DNA of 64,000 nucleotides, taken from NCBI GenBank assembly GCA_040758595.1, contig JBFLVJ010000001.1:45029-109028 (forward strand), read 5' to 3'. This stretch comes from Bilamarchaeum sp040758595. Lineage in GTDB: Archaea > Micrarchaeota > Micrarchaeia > Anstonellales > Bilamarchaeaceae. A program made the translations under genes and the position numbers. Position 1 is the first letter of the stretch; the number at the start of each line of letters is the position of its first letter. This document shows, in pieces, positions 57,074-64,000 of the stretch. Under the pieces are notes generated by a model. That model had not been told where the DNA came from, did not search any database, and saw only the letters and a program-made list of their open reading frames with translations.

Positions 57074-57700
57074 ATGGACGAGGTACTCATTCTGCTGCTG
57101 CGCAAGGAGGCGCACATAAGACCTGCCATGCTGACCACCACGGAGGTGGGCAAGCTCACCGGCATGTCCCAGCAGAACGCATCGCGGAAGCTTGCGGCCC
57201 TGGAAGAAGCAGGGCACATCCAGCGCAGCAAGGAGGGCATCATGCTCACCAGCAAGGCGTGCGACGAGCTTGGGGAGCTCTACTCCTCGCTGAAGAAGGC
57301 GTTCGGAGACCGGAGGCTCGAGATAGAAGGCGTGATATCCAAGGGGTTGGGGGAAGGCGGGTACTACGTATCGCTCGAGGGCTACCAGAGCCAGATGAAG
57401 GAGAAGCTCGGCTTCAGGCCATATCCAGGCACGCTCAACATAAACATAGGGGAGGCGCAAAGATGGAAGCGCCAGCACCTCCTCCAGGGAGAGCCCATCG
57501 TGATAACCGGATTCAAGGGCAAGGAACGGAGCTATGGCGACCTGTTCGCATACAAGTGCGCCATGGACGGGGAGCCCTGCGCCATCATAATCCCGCTGAG
57601 GACTCACCATGGAGCGGACACCCTGGAGCTCATCTGCCCGTTCAACGTGAAGAAGAGGCTGGGCAAGGGCGAGGGGGATCGTGTGAAGGTGATAGTCTGA
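57074..57700 (+). CDS. rbkR: CTP-dependent riboflavin kinase with N-terminal HTH (RbkR)
   Basis: 208 residues. HTH/winged helix at about 20-75 (TTTEVGKLTGMSQQNASRKLAALEEAGHI), then the archaeal riboflavin kinase domain: EGGYYVSLEGYQSQMKEKLGFRPYPGTLNI, GFKGKERSYGDLFAYKC, CAIIIPLRTHHGADTLELI. Makes FMN using CTP and represses or activates rib genes in other archaea. TATA-like TTATTTATA about 28 bp before the ATG. A CTGA overlap leads to the next gene. Confidence 0.93.
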   Translation: MDEVLILLLRKEAHIRPAMLTTTEVGKLTGMSQQNASRKLAALEEAGHIQRSKEGIMLTSKACDELGELYSSLKKAFGDRRLEIEGVISKGLGEGGYYVSLEGYQSQMKEKLGFRPYPGTLNINIGEAQRWKRQHLLQGEPIVITGFKGKERSYGDLFAYKCAMDGEPCAIIIPLRTHHGADTLELICPFNVKKRLGKGEGDRVKVIV

Positions 57701-59040
57701 TAACGCTCGAAGGCATCGTGAAAGGTTTCGCCTGGCGGCGGGGGAGGCGGGAGTACTCGCTCACCGACGGGGCTTCCGACTACGAGTTCTACACCGACGA
57801 GTTGCTCTCCCAGGGGATGGCGGTTGTTCTGGAAGGCGAGATGGGCGTCGGCAAGATAGCCGCCACGAAAGTGACGGTGCTTGAAATGGATAAGGAAACC
57901 AAAGCGCTCCAGAAGGTGAGGGAGAGGGCGGCGGCATCCGCATCGTTCCCTGACAAAGCGGCGTTCAGCGAAGAGCCGGCTATGGAGAGGCTCTGGCCCA
58001 GGATGAAAGAGGCCGCGCTGGAGATAACCATCGCGAAGAAGATGGGCAGGCCGGTGCTGCTCAGGTTCCATGGGGATGCGGACGGCATCTGCGGGGCGTT
58101 CGCGATAAGCTCGCTCATATCCTGCAAGGTGTTCCAGCAGAACTCCGCGATATATTCCGTCAAGGAAGCGCTGCGGGACATGGCGTTCATAGGGCAGGAG
58201 GGGAAAGCTATCGCGATATTGCTCGATTTCGGCTCCAACGAGGCTTCCCGCGAAGGGCGGGAGCTTCTCAAGGCAGGCGGGCTTGATGTGCTCGTCATAG
58301 ACCATCATCCTTACGAGAAAGAAGAGGCCGGAATCGTGAATCCGGCGATAGATCCTGAGGCTTCACGGTTCAGCGCGGGATACCTCTGCGCAGAGGTTGC
58401 AGTGCTCTGCGGGATGGACAAGGATAAGGCGCGGGAGCTGGCTGCCATCGCATGCAGCGGGGACAAGAGCCAGGTCGTACCTAACGGCGAGGATGAAGCG
58501 AAGAAGGCGCTCGTCCTCGACTTCCTCGCATCGCACATATCATACGGCAACAACCTCGATTTCTACCGGAAAGTGATGGAGAAGAAGGAGCTCTTCTCAT
58601 CCATAGCCCAGCAGGCTAACGAGACGATTGAAGAGGCTGCAGGAAAAGCGATGAGGGGGATGAAGAAGAGCGAGGAGAACGGCTTGACGGTGGCGTCGTT
58701 CTCTTTGGAGGGCATCGCCAAGAGCGGGGAGTGGCCGCCATCCAGCAAGATAACGACCAGGATATTCGACAAACTCAAAGGAGAGAAGGCGCTTGTGTGT
58801 GTCGGCCAGACCGAGAGGTCGATAATCATCAGGCTGGACGATAAGGCCGCGGAGAGGGGCATTAGCGCCAATGCGCTCGCAGAGAAGCTGAAACTGAGCA
58901 TGGCTGATTTCGTGGAAGGCGGAGGGGGGCATGTGCGGGCAGGGGCGATACGGGCCCGGGAGGGCTTCGCAAAAGAGGTCCTCAATGAGCTTCTCCGCGA
59001 GATTTCGACAGTAGCCGGTGGGTCGCAGGTACAGGAATAA
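57697..59040 (+). CDS. DHH-family phosphoesterase (RecJ-like)
   Basis: 447 residues. N-terminal OB-like part (ITLEGIVKGFAWRRGRREYSLT), then DHH motifs LLRFHGDADGICGAFAI, LLDFGSN, VIDHHPYE, and DHHA1-type C-terminus with EGGGGHVRAGAIR. Likely single-strand DNA or oligonucleotide phosphodiesterase. There is no ATG, GTG or TTG before the conserved N-terminus. The only start that keeps it is CTG 57697, overlapping the rbkR stop as CTGA, with AAGGTGA upstream. A GTG at 57718 would remove part of the first strand. Confidence 0.85.
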   Translation: MITLEGIVKGFAWRRGRREYSLTDGASDYEFYTDELLSQGMAVVLEGEMGVGKIAATKVTVLEMDKETKALQKVRERAAASASFPDKAAFSEEPAMERLWPRMKEAALEITIAKKMGRPVLLRFHGDADGICGAFAISSLISCKVFQQNSAIYSVKEALRDMAFIGQEGKAIAILLDFGSNEASREGRELLKAGGLDVLVIDHHPYEKEEAGIVNPAIDPEASRFSAGYLCAEVAVLCGMDKDKARELAAIACSGDKSQVVPNGEDEAKKALVLDFLASHISYGNNLDFYRKVMEKKELFSSIAQQANETIEEAAGKAMRGMKKSEENGLTVASFSLEGIAKSGEWPPSSKITTRIFDKLKGEKALVCVGQTERSIIIRLDDKAAERGISANALAEKLKLSMADFVEGGGGHVRAGAIRAREGFAKEVLNELLREISTVAGGSQVQE

Positions 59041-59065
59041 AAACCATGCGCCGCAACAGCCAAGT

Positions 59066-60409
59066 ATGTCAACCCCCACCAACCCTGCCATATCCGGTAT
59101 GTCAGGATACACGCTCAGGAAGACCGACGTGAGCCCTATCGCCGAGAGGGCGAAGGCCATGGGCAAAAGAGTGATAGACGCCAGGCTGGGGGACCCAACC
59201 GCGTTCCGTCTCAAGCCGTTCAGAGGATATACCGGCCTGGTCGAGGAAGCTCTCGAGGACGGCAGGTGCTGGGGCTATGCGGACTCCCGAGGATTGGAGG
59301 AGCTCCGTGCGGTTCTCGGAACCGGAAACCCTGAACGCGGGACCAACGGCTATGTCGTGCCCCCGGAACGGGTGTTCGTCGGCGCAGGGGTGAGCGGGGT
59401 CGCCAGGGCATTCTTCCAGGCCATCATAGACCCTTCCGCCCATGACGAGGTGGCGATCCCGAAGTGGAGCTACATCATCTATTTCGCAGAAGCCGCCCTC
59501 AGCCGCGCGAATGTCAGGAACGTCCCTCTGGCGCAGAGCGGGGAAGTCGACACGATGGCGCTCTCCGACTCTATCACTCCACGCACGAGAGCGGTCTTCA
59601 TCACCACGGTCGGCAACCCGCTGGGCATCGCGACAAGCGAGGAGACTTTCAGGCAGATCATCGACATCGTGAACAGGAAGGAGATGGAGTTCGGAAGGCC
59701 GGTATGCCTGGTGGCGGACACGATATACGAGGGATTCAGGACCGGCTCCGAGCCGATAGACCCAATCAAGATGTCGGTGGAGGCCGGCCGGGCAGGGCCG
59801 ACGATAGAGTTCTATTCCATTTCCAAGCTCATAGGGGCTCCTGGAGCGAGACTCGGGTGGATGAGGTTCCACCATGACGGCGGGGAGTTCAAGAGCGAGT
59901 GCGAGCGTATGGTCGAGGCGCTCACGACGGTGTTCCAGCCGGCGCTCGGCCTGACGCCCAATGCGTTCCAGATAGCGCTCATGCGGCTCTATCGGAGCTT
60001 CGGGGATAGTACCAGGGACAGGTTCGACAACTTCGCCTCAGAGCGGAGGAACGCTGTGATAAGCCGGACCAGAGGCCTTCTCGGCCTCCTCTCCGGCCTC
60101 GATGGCATAACGTTCCCGCGATACTACAAGGAGGACGGCGTCGTCGATCCCGGGAGGGTGCACTCGCCATATATCCTGTTCGGTCTCGATGAACGCATCA
60201 GGCCCAGGGCAGGCGTATCGCAGTCTGCGGAACTGGCCGGGTTCCTTATGGATAGCGATCTGCCGGTCCTGCTGACGACGCCCGCGGACAGCTTCCTGGC
60301 AGAAGGCCTCCGAGGCCAAGGACAGGAATACATGCGTGCGGTCTCTCTCATGACCGACCCGTATCTGGCGCAGGTCGCCCTCTCCAGATTCGTCGAGAGC
60401 AAGCGCTGA
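59066..60409 (+). CDS. Class I/II aminotransferase (aspartate aminotransferase superfamily)
   Basis: 447 residues, PLP Lys in YSISKLIGAPGARLGW (about residue 255), Asp in CLVADTIYEGF and Asn in TTVGNPLG. N-terminal YTLRKTDVSPIAERAKAMG. A heptamer repeat adds GTGNPERGTN after LRAVL. ATG 59066 is the first Met close to the fold. Substrate not clear; in archaea such enzymes transaminate aspartate, alanine or aromatic acids. Downstream of the DHH gene by 25 bp. Confidence 0.82.
   Translation: MSTPTNPAISGMSGYTLRKTDVSPIAERAKAMGKRVIDARLGDPTAFRLKPFRGYTGLVEEALEDGRCWGYADSRGLEELRAVLGTGNPERGTNGYVVPPERVFVGAGVSGVARAFFQAIIDPSAHDEVAIPKWSYIIYFAEAALSRANVRNVPLAQSGEVDTMALSDSITPRTRAVFITTVGNPLGIATSEETFRQIIDIVNRKEMEFGRPVCLVADTIYEGFRTGSEPIDPIKMSVEAGRAGPTIEFYSISKLIGAPGARLGWMRFHHDGGEFKSECERMVEALTTVFQPALGLTPNAFQIALMRLYRSFGDSTRDRFDNFASERRNAVISRTRGLLGLLSGLDGITFPRYYKEDGVVDPGRVHSPYILFGLDERIRPRAGVSQSAELAGFLMDSDLPVLLTTPADSFLAEGLRGQGQEYMRAVSLMTDPYLAQVALSRFVESKR
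59311..59345. repeat. Short heptamer repeat inside the aminotransferase gene
   Basis: CGGAACC, GGAAACC, CTGAACG, CGGGACC in register, encoding GTGNPERGTNG in a surface loop near residue 90. Confidence 0.6.
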
Positions 60410-60467
60410 CTCGAAAGGATTAATAGGATTGTTTCCGATATAGTGTCATCTAGTTATAGGTGAGACC

Positions 60468-61469
60468 ATGAAGGTTGCGATCAGCGGATTCGGGAGGATC
60501 GGGAAGGCGTTCCTCAAGGCGGCTATAAAGCTCGGGGCGCTCGGCAGGGATTTCGAAGTGGTCGCCATCAATACGCGCAGCCCGGTGGAAGGCCATGCGC
60601 ACCTCTTCAAGTACGATTCGGTCTATGGCAGGTTCGACGGCACGGTCGAAGGCAGGGGAGGCCAACTGATAGTCAACGGCCACAAGATAAAATGGATAAC
60701 CGAGACCGACCCGGCAAAGCTTCCATGGAAGGAGCTGGGCGTGGACCTGGTGCTGGATAGCACAGGGGTCTTCAAATCCAGGGCGGATGCCGAGAAGCAC
60801 CTGGAAGCTGGCGCCAAGATGGTGCTTATCTCAGCTCCCGGGAAGGAGGTGGATGCGACTGTGGTCCCAGGAGTGAACCTAGATGCCGTGAAGAAAGGCA
60901 TGACGGTGTTCTCGCTCGCTTCATGCACCACAAATTGTCTTGCGCCGGTCCTGAAGGTGCTGGATGAGAAGTTCGGCATAGAGAGCGGATTCCTGAGCAC
61001 CGTGCATGCTTACACCAATGACCAGAACATACTGGACGGCAGCCACAAGGACCTGAGAAGGGCTCGCGCTGGCGCGGTGAACATCATACCGACGAGCACC
61101 GGAGCGGCGAAAGCGATAGGGGAGGTGCTCCCGGGCCTTTCAGGCAAGATGGATGGCATCGCATTCCGTGTTCCGGTGCCCTGCGGCTCCATGAACGACA
61201 TGACGCTCCTGCTGAAGAAGGAGGCCACGGCCGAAGAGATAAACGCCGAGCTTAAGAAGGCTTCCGAGGGGAAGCTGAAGGGCATCCTCGGATACACCGA
61301 TGAGGAGATAGTCTCCACGGACATATTGGGAACCACGCTGTCCTCCACCGTGGACTCGAAACTCACAAAGGCCAAGGGCAGGCTGGTGAAGGTCTCGGCC
61401 TGGTATGACAATGAGTTCGGCTATTCGAGCAGGCTCGTGGACTTCGTTAAGCAGCTCTCGAAGCTGTGA
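60468..61469 (+). CDS. gap: Glyceraldehyde-3-phosphate dehydrogenase, bacterial-type (class I)
   Basis: 333 residues: AISGFGRIGKAFLK (NAD motif), DSTGVF, catalytic Cys153 in FSLASCTTNCLAP, STVHAYTNDQ, RRARAGAVNIIPTSTGAAKAIGEVLP, SWYDNE-type end SAWYDNEFGYSSRLVD. All are class I signatures; archaea mostly carry class II (Cys in a SCNTT context). So this gene was probably gained from bacteria, as seen in a few archaeal lineages. Start ATG with AGGTGAG; TATA-like ATTAATAG about 45 bp upstream. Confidence 0.95.
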   Translation: MKVAISGFGRIGKAFLKAAIKLGALGRDFEVVAINTRSPVEGHAHLFKYDSVYGRFDGTVEGRGGQLIVNGHKIKWITETDPAKLPWKELGVDLVLDSTGVFKSRADAEKHLEAGAKMVLISAPGKEVDATVVPGVNLDAVKKGMTVFSLASCTTNCLAPVLKVLDEKFGIESGFLSTVHAYTNDQNILDGSHKDLRRARAGAVNIIPTSTGAAKAIGEVLPGLSGKMDGIAFRVPVPCGSMNDMTLLLKKEATAEEINAELKKASEGKLKGILGYTDEEIVSTDILGTTLSSTVDSKLTKAKGRLVKVSAWYDNEFGYSSRLVDFVKQLSKL

Positions 61470-61503
61470 ATGTTTATAAAGACTGAGTGAGTAGCGTGAT
61501 TCG

Positions 61504-61758
61504 ATGGCAGTAGGACTTGAAGTCGCGGTATCGAACATCTCAGGAGTTCTCTCTTCTATAGCCCCGGGCATCGCCATAATCCTGGTGACTCTGGGCGGCA
61601 TAACATACGGTCTTGCCCAGATGCAGCCCGGCGAGAGCAGGGGCAAATGGCAGACGGTCGCCATCAGCATGGTGGTGGGCGGCATGATCGTGGCCGCGAT
61701 AACCTTCGCTGCGGACTATCTGGTACAGGAATTCGGAAACCTGCTCAAACCGGTCTGA
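61504..61758 (+). CDS. Small two-helix membrane protein (VirB2/TrbC-like)
   Basis: 84 residues with two helices, LSSIAPGIAIILVTLGGITYGLAQM and VAISMVVGGMIVAAITFAADYL, joined by a charged loop QPGESRGKWQ, the general layout of VirB2/TrbC pilins. TTTATAAA at 61472-61479 is 28 bp before the ATG. No conjugation genes are next to it; function open. Confidence 0.6.
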   Translation: MAVGLEVAVSNISGVLSSIAPGIAIILVTLGGITYGLAQMQPGESRGKWQTVAISMVVGGMIVAAITFAADYLVQEFGNLLKPV

Positions 61759-61782
61759 ACGCCTATTTAGTCAGGGATCAGA

Positions 61783-62274
61783 ATGGCAATCAAGGTGTTG
61801 GTCACAGGGGGGACCATCGACGGCATCGAATACGAATCCATAGAGGATGCTCCGAAATCGCACGAGAGCCTGATTCCGGGTTTGTTGAGAGAGGCCAGGG
61901 TGAGTACCGACTATTCCGTCGAAATTTTGATGTCGAAAGACAGCAGGTTCGTGACCGATGACGACCGAAAGATTATCCTGGAAAGATGCAAAGAATGTGA
62001 AGAGGGCAGGATAATCATCACGCACGGCACATTCACCATGCCTGATACGGCCAAGTACCTGGGCAAGCAGGATATCGGTAAGACGATTGTGCTGTTCGGT
62101 TCTGCTGTCCCTGCAAACAAAGAGGGCTCTGATGCCTTGTTCAACCTCGGGGCGGCTTTGATGGCCGTCCAGCTGCTGCCTGCCGGGGTTTATGTCATCA
62201 TGAACGGCAGGGTCTTTTCCTGGGACAACGTGAAGAAGAACCTCGAGACGGGCTATTTCGAGCGGGAAGAGTAA
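61783..62274 (+). CDS. Single-domain asparaginase-like protein
   Basis: 163 residues covering only the N-terminal asparaginase domain: VLVTGGTIDGIEYESI (first Thr motif) and IIITHGTFTMPDTAKYL (THGT, second Thr). The C-terminal domain that completes type I/II asparaginases is absent, and the next ORF does not supply it. It may be a dimeric minimal enzyme or bind amide ligands. ATG 61783 with CAGGGATCAG upstream. Confidence 0.75.
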   Translation: MAIKVLVTGGTIDGIEYESIEDAPKSHESLIPGLLREARVSTDYSVEILMSKDSRFVTDDDRKIILERCKECEEGRIIITHGTFTMPDTAKYLGKQDIGKTIVLFGSAVPANKEGSDALFNLGAALMAVQLLPAGVYVIMNGRVFSWDNVKKNLETGYFEREE

Positions 62275-62320
62275 TCTCGTTATTTTGTCCAGCCAGCCGC
62301 GGAAATGAGGTCTAGTTTTG

Positions 62321-62382
62321 TTTAAATATAAGGCCCGCCTTAATCTCATTAGTATATACCTATGATAGTATAAGTATATACT
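62321..62382 (+). promoter_or_regulatory. Promoter with two repeated palindromes upstream of the 86-residue gene and radA
   Basis: TATA-like TTTAAATATA at 62321-62330. At the expected transcription start, AGTATATAC (62351-62359) and the perfect palindrome AGTATATACT (62373-62382) are spaced exactly 22 bp apart, two helix turns. With the leader of about 90 nt this looks like a dimer-repressor operator. Confidence 0.55.
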
Positions 62383-62440
62383 CAGGAAGTTTTGTGGACT
62401 TTTAACCGTGGGGTGCCGGAGGGAAAGTCCAGGTGATAGG

Positions 62441-62701
62441 ATGGAAAAAACAGAAGTGAACTTGGATGAAGAAGGGTTCGAGGAAGTGACCGCGGACCAG
62501 AAGAGCTCCTCGGAAGGAGCGCAGGGTGGCAAGAACAGGCCGGACCTGAGGGTGGTGCAGCCGGATCGGGACAAGGACGGGAACGTCGTCTACCTGAATG
62601 TCGGAGGCATGTGGAAGAACGTCTCCAAGAACGGGAACGAGTTCTACACGCTCAGGATAGGGGCGCTGAAGCTGCTGGTCTTCCCGAACGACAAGAGATA
62701 A
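62441..62701 (+). CDS. Small acidic protein before radA
   Basis: 86 residues: acidic N-terminus (NLDEEGFEEVTADQKSSSEG), then a small beta-rich domain (VVYLNVGGMWKNVSKNG, FYTLRIGALKLLVFPN) loosely like DUF736-type proteins. ATG 62441 with AGGTGATAGG. It lies 73 bp before radA on the same strand and probably shares its transcript, so an accessory role in recombination or a ssDNA link is possible but unproven. Confidence 0.6.
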   Translation: MEKTEVNLDEEGFEEVTADQKSSSEGAQGGKNRPDLRVVQPDRDKDGNVVYLNVGGMWKNVSKNGNEFYTLRIGALKLLVFPNDKR

Positions 62702-62774
62702 ACCGGCACGGACGTGGTGGTGCGGGTCCGCATCGGCGTGGAATGAGATATCAAGATAATGGAGAGGGATAGGA

Positions 62775-64000
62775 ATGTCTGAAGAAAAAGATAAGAAGAA
62801 AAAATATTACAAGGACCTGGAAGACCTTCCGGGCATAGGTGAAGTCACTGCTGAGAAGCTCAGGGCGGCCGGGTTCGGGGAATTCTCGGCCATAGCGGCC
62901 TCTTCGCCGCATACGCTTGCTGAAGCTGGCGGGCTTGGCGTTGAATCGGCCAAGAAGGCCATAGAGGCCGCCAAGAGCATGGTGGAGATAGGCTTCGAGA
63001 CTGCTGATACCGTCTACGAGAGGCGGAAGAGCATCGCCAAGATAAAGACCGGTTCCGAGGCGCTGGATGAGCTTCTCGGAGGCGGGGTGGAGACGATGGC
63101 GATAACCGAGATGTACGGCAAGTTCAGCTCCGGGAAATGCGTCTCGAAAGACACCCCGTTGATATATTTCAATTCTGAAAAAGCGCATGTCGAAGATATC
63201 GGATACGTATATGAGCGATATAAAACCCAGGAGGCCGAGAATGGCGAGGGAATCGTATCTGCCCCGTCGCGCGATGTCTTTGTGCTGAGCATAGACGAGA
63301 ATGGAAACCTCGCGAAAAAGAGGATTATGGGCCTGTACAAACAGAAGGTCGAAAAAGTGCTCAGGATAGAAACAGACCGTGGGCTCGACCTTAGGCTCAC
63401 TGAACAGCATCCGCTCCTCACATTCGGATCGGATGGGTTGGTGTGGAAATCAGCGGGCCTGATATCCGAGGGGGATTATGTCGCATCGCTGAACATCAGG
63501 TATGCTGGGGAATCCGGCATCTCGGTGGATGATGCGTACTTCCTGGGCCTGTTCGTAGCCGAAGGGACCTCTAATCCGCTGAGCATCACCAATTTCGATG
63601 CCAAAATCAACGAGAAGATGCATTCGTACATAAAAACCAGGTTCGGGCGGGAGGCTACATTTCGCCTGGAAAAGGGAAGGACATTGCTATTCAAAGGCAT
63701 TGAAGGCATCCTGGGTTCGCTTTGCGGTACGGATTCAGCTACGAAATTCGTCCCGGAGGATGTATTGAACGGCGATGCCGAGATACAGAAAGCGTTCTTG
63801 AGCGGGTATGTGGATGGGGACGGATTCATCTCGAACTGCCCTGAGCTGACCACCAAATCGCCGAAGCTCGCCAGCCAGATATCCTATCTGCTTTCCAACC
63901 TTGGCGTGGTCTCTTCGATCAAGAAAAAAATCACGAGGGGATCTGTCTTCTACAGGATTTTCATACCGGACCAGGAGAGCAAGAAGAACCTCAGGGATGC
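62775..64000 (+). CDS. radA: RadA recombinase, interrupted by an intein; 3' end outside window
   Basis: Archaeal RecA/Rad51 homolog for homologous recombination. N-terminal HhH domain (LEDLPGIGEVTAEKLRAAG), linker AIEAAKSMVEIGFETA, then ATEMYGKFSSGK-type Walker A (GEFGSGK in others). Right after the Lys of GK the host sequence breaks into an intein starting Cys. The rest of the ATPase core is beyond position 64000. ATG 62775 with AGAGGGATAGG. Confidence 0.93.
   Translation, partial: MSEEKDKKKKYYKDLEDLPGIGEVTAEKLRAAGFGEFSAIAASSPHTLAEAGGLGVESAKKAIEAAKSMVEIGFETADTVYERRKSIAKIKTGSEALDELLGGGVETMAITEMYGKFSSGKCVSKDTPLIYFNSEKAHVEDIGYVYERYKTQEAENGEGIVSAPSRDVFVLSIDENGNLAKKRIMGLYKQKVEKVLRIETDRGLDLRLTEQHPLLTFGSDGLVWKSAGLISEGDYVASLNIRYAGESGISVDDAYFLGLFVAEGTSNPLSITNFDAKINEKMHSYIKTRFGREATFRLEKGRTLLFKGIEGILGSLCGTDSATKFVPEDVLNGDAEIQKAFLSGYVDGDGFISNCPELTTKSPKLASQISYLLSNLGVVSSIKKKITRGSVFYRIFIPDQESKKNLRD
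63138..64000 (+). mobile_element. RadA intein with LAGLIDADG homing endonuclease (partial)
   Basis: Begins CVSKDTPLIYF (block A) after GK of Walker A, as in known RadA inteins, with block B LRLTEQHPLLTF, and the two LAGLIDADG motifs FLGLFVAEG (about 63541) and FLSGYVDGDG (about 63798). The end, with C-terminal His-Asn and +1 Thr, is not in the window. It should splice itself out of RadA and may spread into empty radA copies. Confidence 0.92.

Noticed and set aside
61504..61758. Conjugation or type IV secretion locus
   Set aside because: Only a small two-helix protein is present; no VirB4, VirD4 or relaxase gene nearby.

Overview
The window is a chromosomal segment from an archaeon. It carries TBP, RNA polymerase subunits Rpo4/Rpo7 and Spt4, L21e and an eS26-like protein, RFC large subunit, XPD, Hef, RadA with an intein, CPSF-type RNase, class I CCA-adding enzyme, GatDE, AglB and RbkR. 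Bacterial-type genes sit among them: gyrase A and B, FtsZ, a class I GAPDH (Cys in SCTTN) and a GTP cyclohydrolase II. Many genes look leaderless, with a TATA-like box about 25-28 bp before the start codon. The mixture, the small lipoproteins and the dense packing fit a DPANN-type archaeon (Micrarchaeota/Diapherotrites-like) or another deep euryarchaeal lineage. The lineage is an inference and not certain.

Layout: 1-2.6 kb, inositol-phosphate synthase, a GNAT enzyme and rpo7-spt4. 2.6-9.3 kb, an aminotransferase and a repair/replication block (Hef, RfcL, XPD, phosphoesterase). 9.3-13 kb, eS26, DUF1805, a lipoprotein, TBP, and the L21e-rpo4-DUF655 cluster. 13-18.6 kb, tRNA-Val, an unusual hairpin array after a glutamine-synthetase-like gene, purF, a phosphohexomutase and a triple-HTH protein. 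18.6-27.7 kb, a surface protein, a histone-H1-like protein, NreA, a PHP/half-TBP/ThiF operon, a K+ channel, aCPSF2 and CCA-adding enzyme. 27.8-36 kb, a large membrane protein, gyrBA and a PQ-loop protein. 36-45.5 kb, a PRTase and the ftsZ-aglB-gatD-gatE-ykgJ operon. 45.5-49.3 kb, pyrimidine metabolism (pyrD, pyrK, PRTase, nucleoside phosphorylase). 49.4-57.7 kb, riboflavin synthesis (ribB, a ribC-ribH fusion, ribA, ribD and the kinase/regulator rbkR) with a triple-thioredoxin protein, a C/D box sRNA and aPrmC between. 57.7-64 kb, a DHH phosphoesterase, an aminotransferase, GAPDH, a VirB2-like protein, a half asparaginase, and radA cut by an intein that runs off the window.

The most unusual signal is a dispersed family of degenerate heptanucleotide arrays (units such as CGAAACC, CAAGACC, CGGAACC). 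At least 12 loci carry them, six or seven inside protein-coding genes, where three 7-nt units become a seven-residue peptide repeat. A second pattern is four divergent gene pairs whose start codons are 51-52 bp apart around one central TATA-like box, as if a single near-symmetric promoter fires both ways into leaderless genes. Others are a five-to-six-hairpin array behind the GS-like gene, an 80-nt identity between the two halves of the TBP gene, a RibC-RibH fusion, a half-TBP-like protein in an operon with an E1-like enzyme, and paired palindromes upstream of radA.
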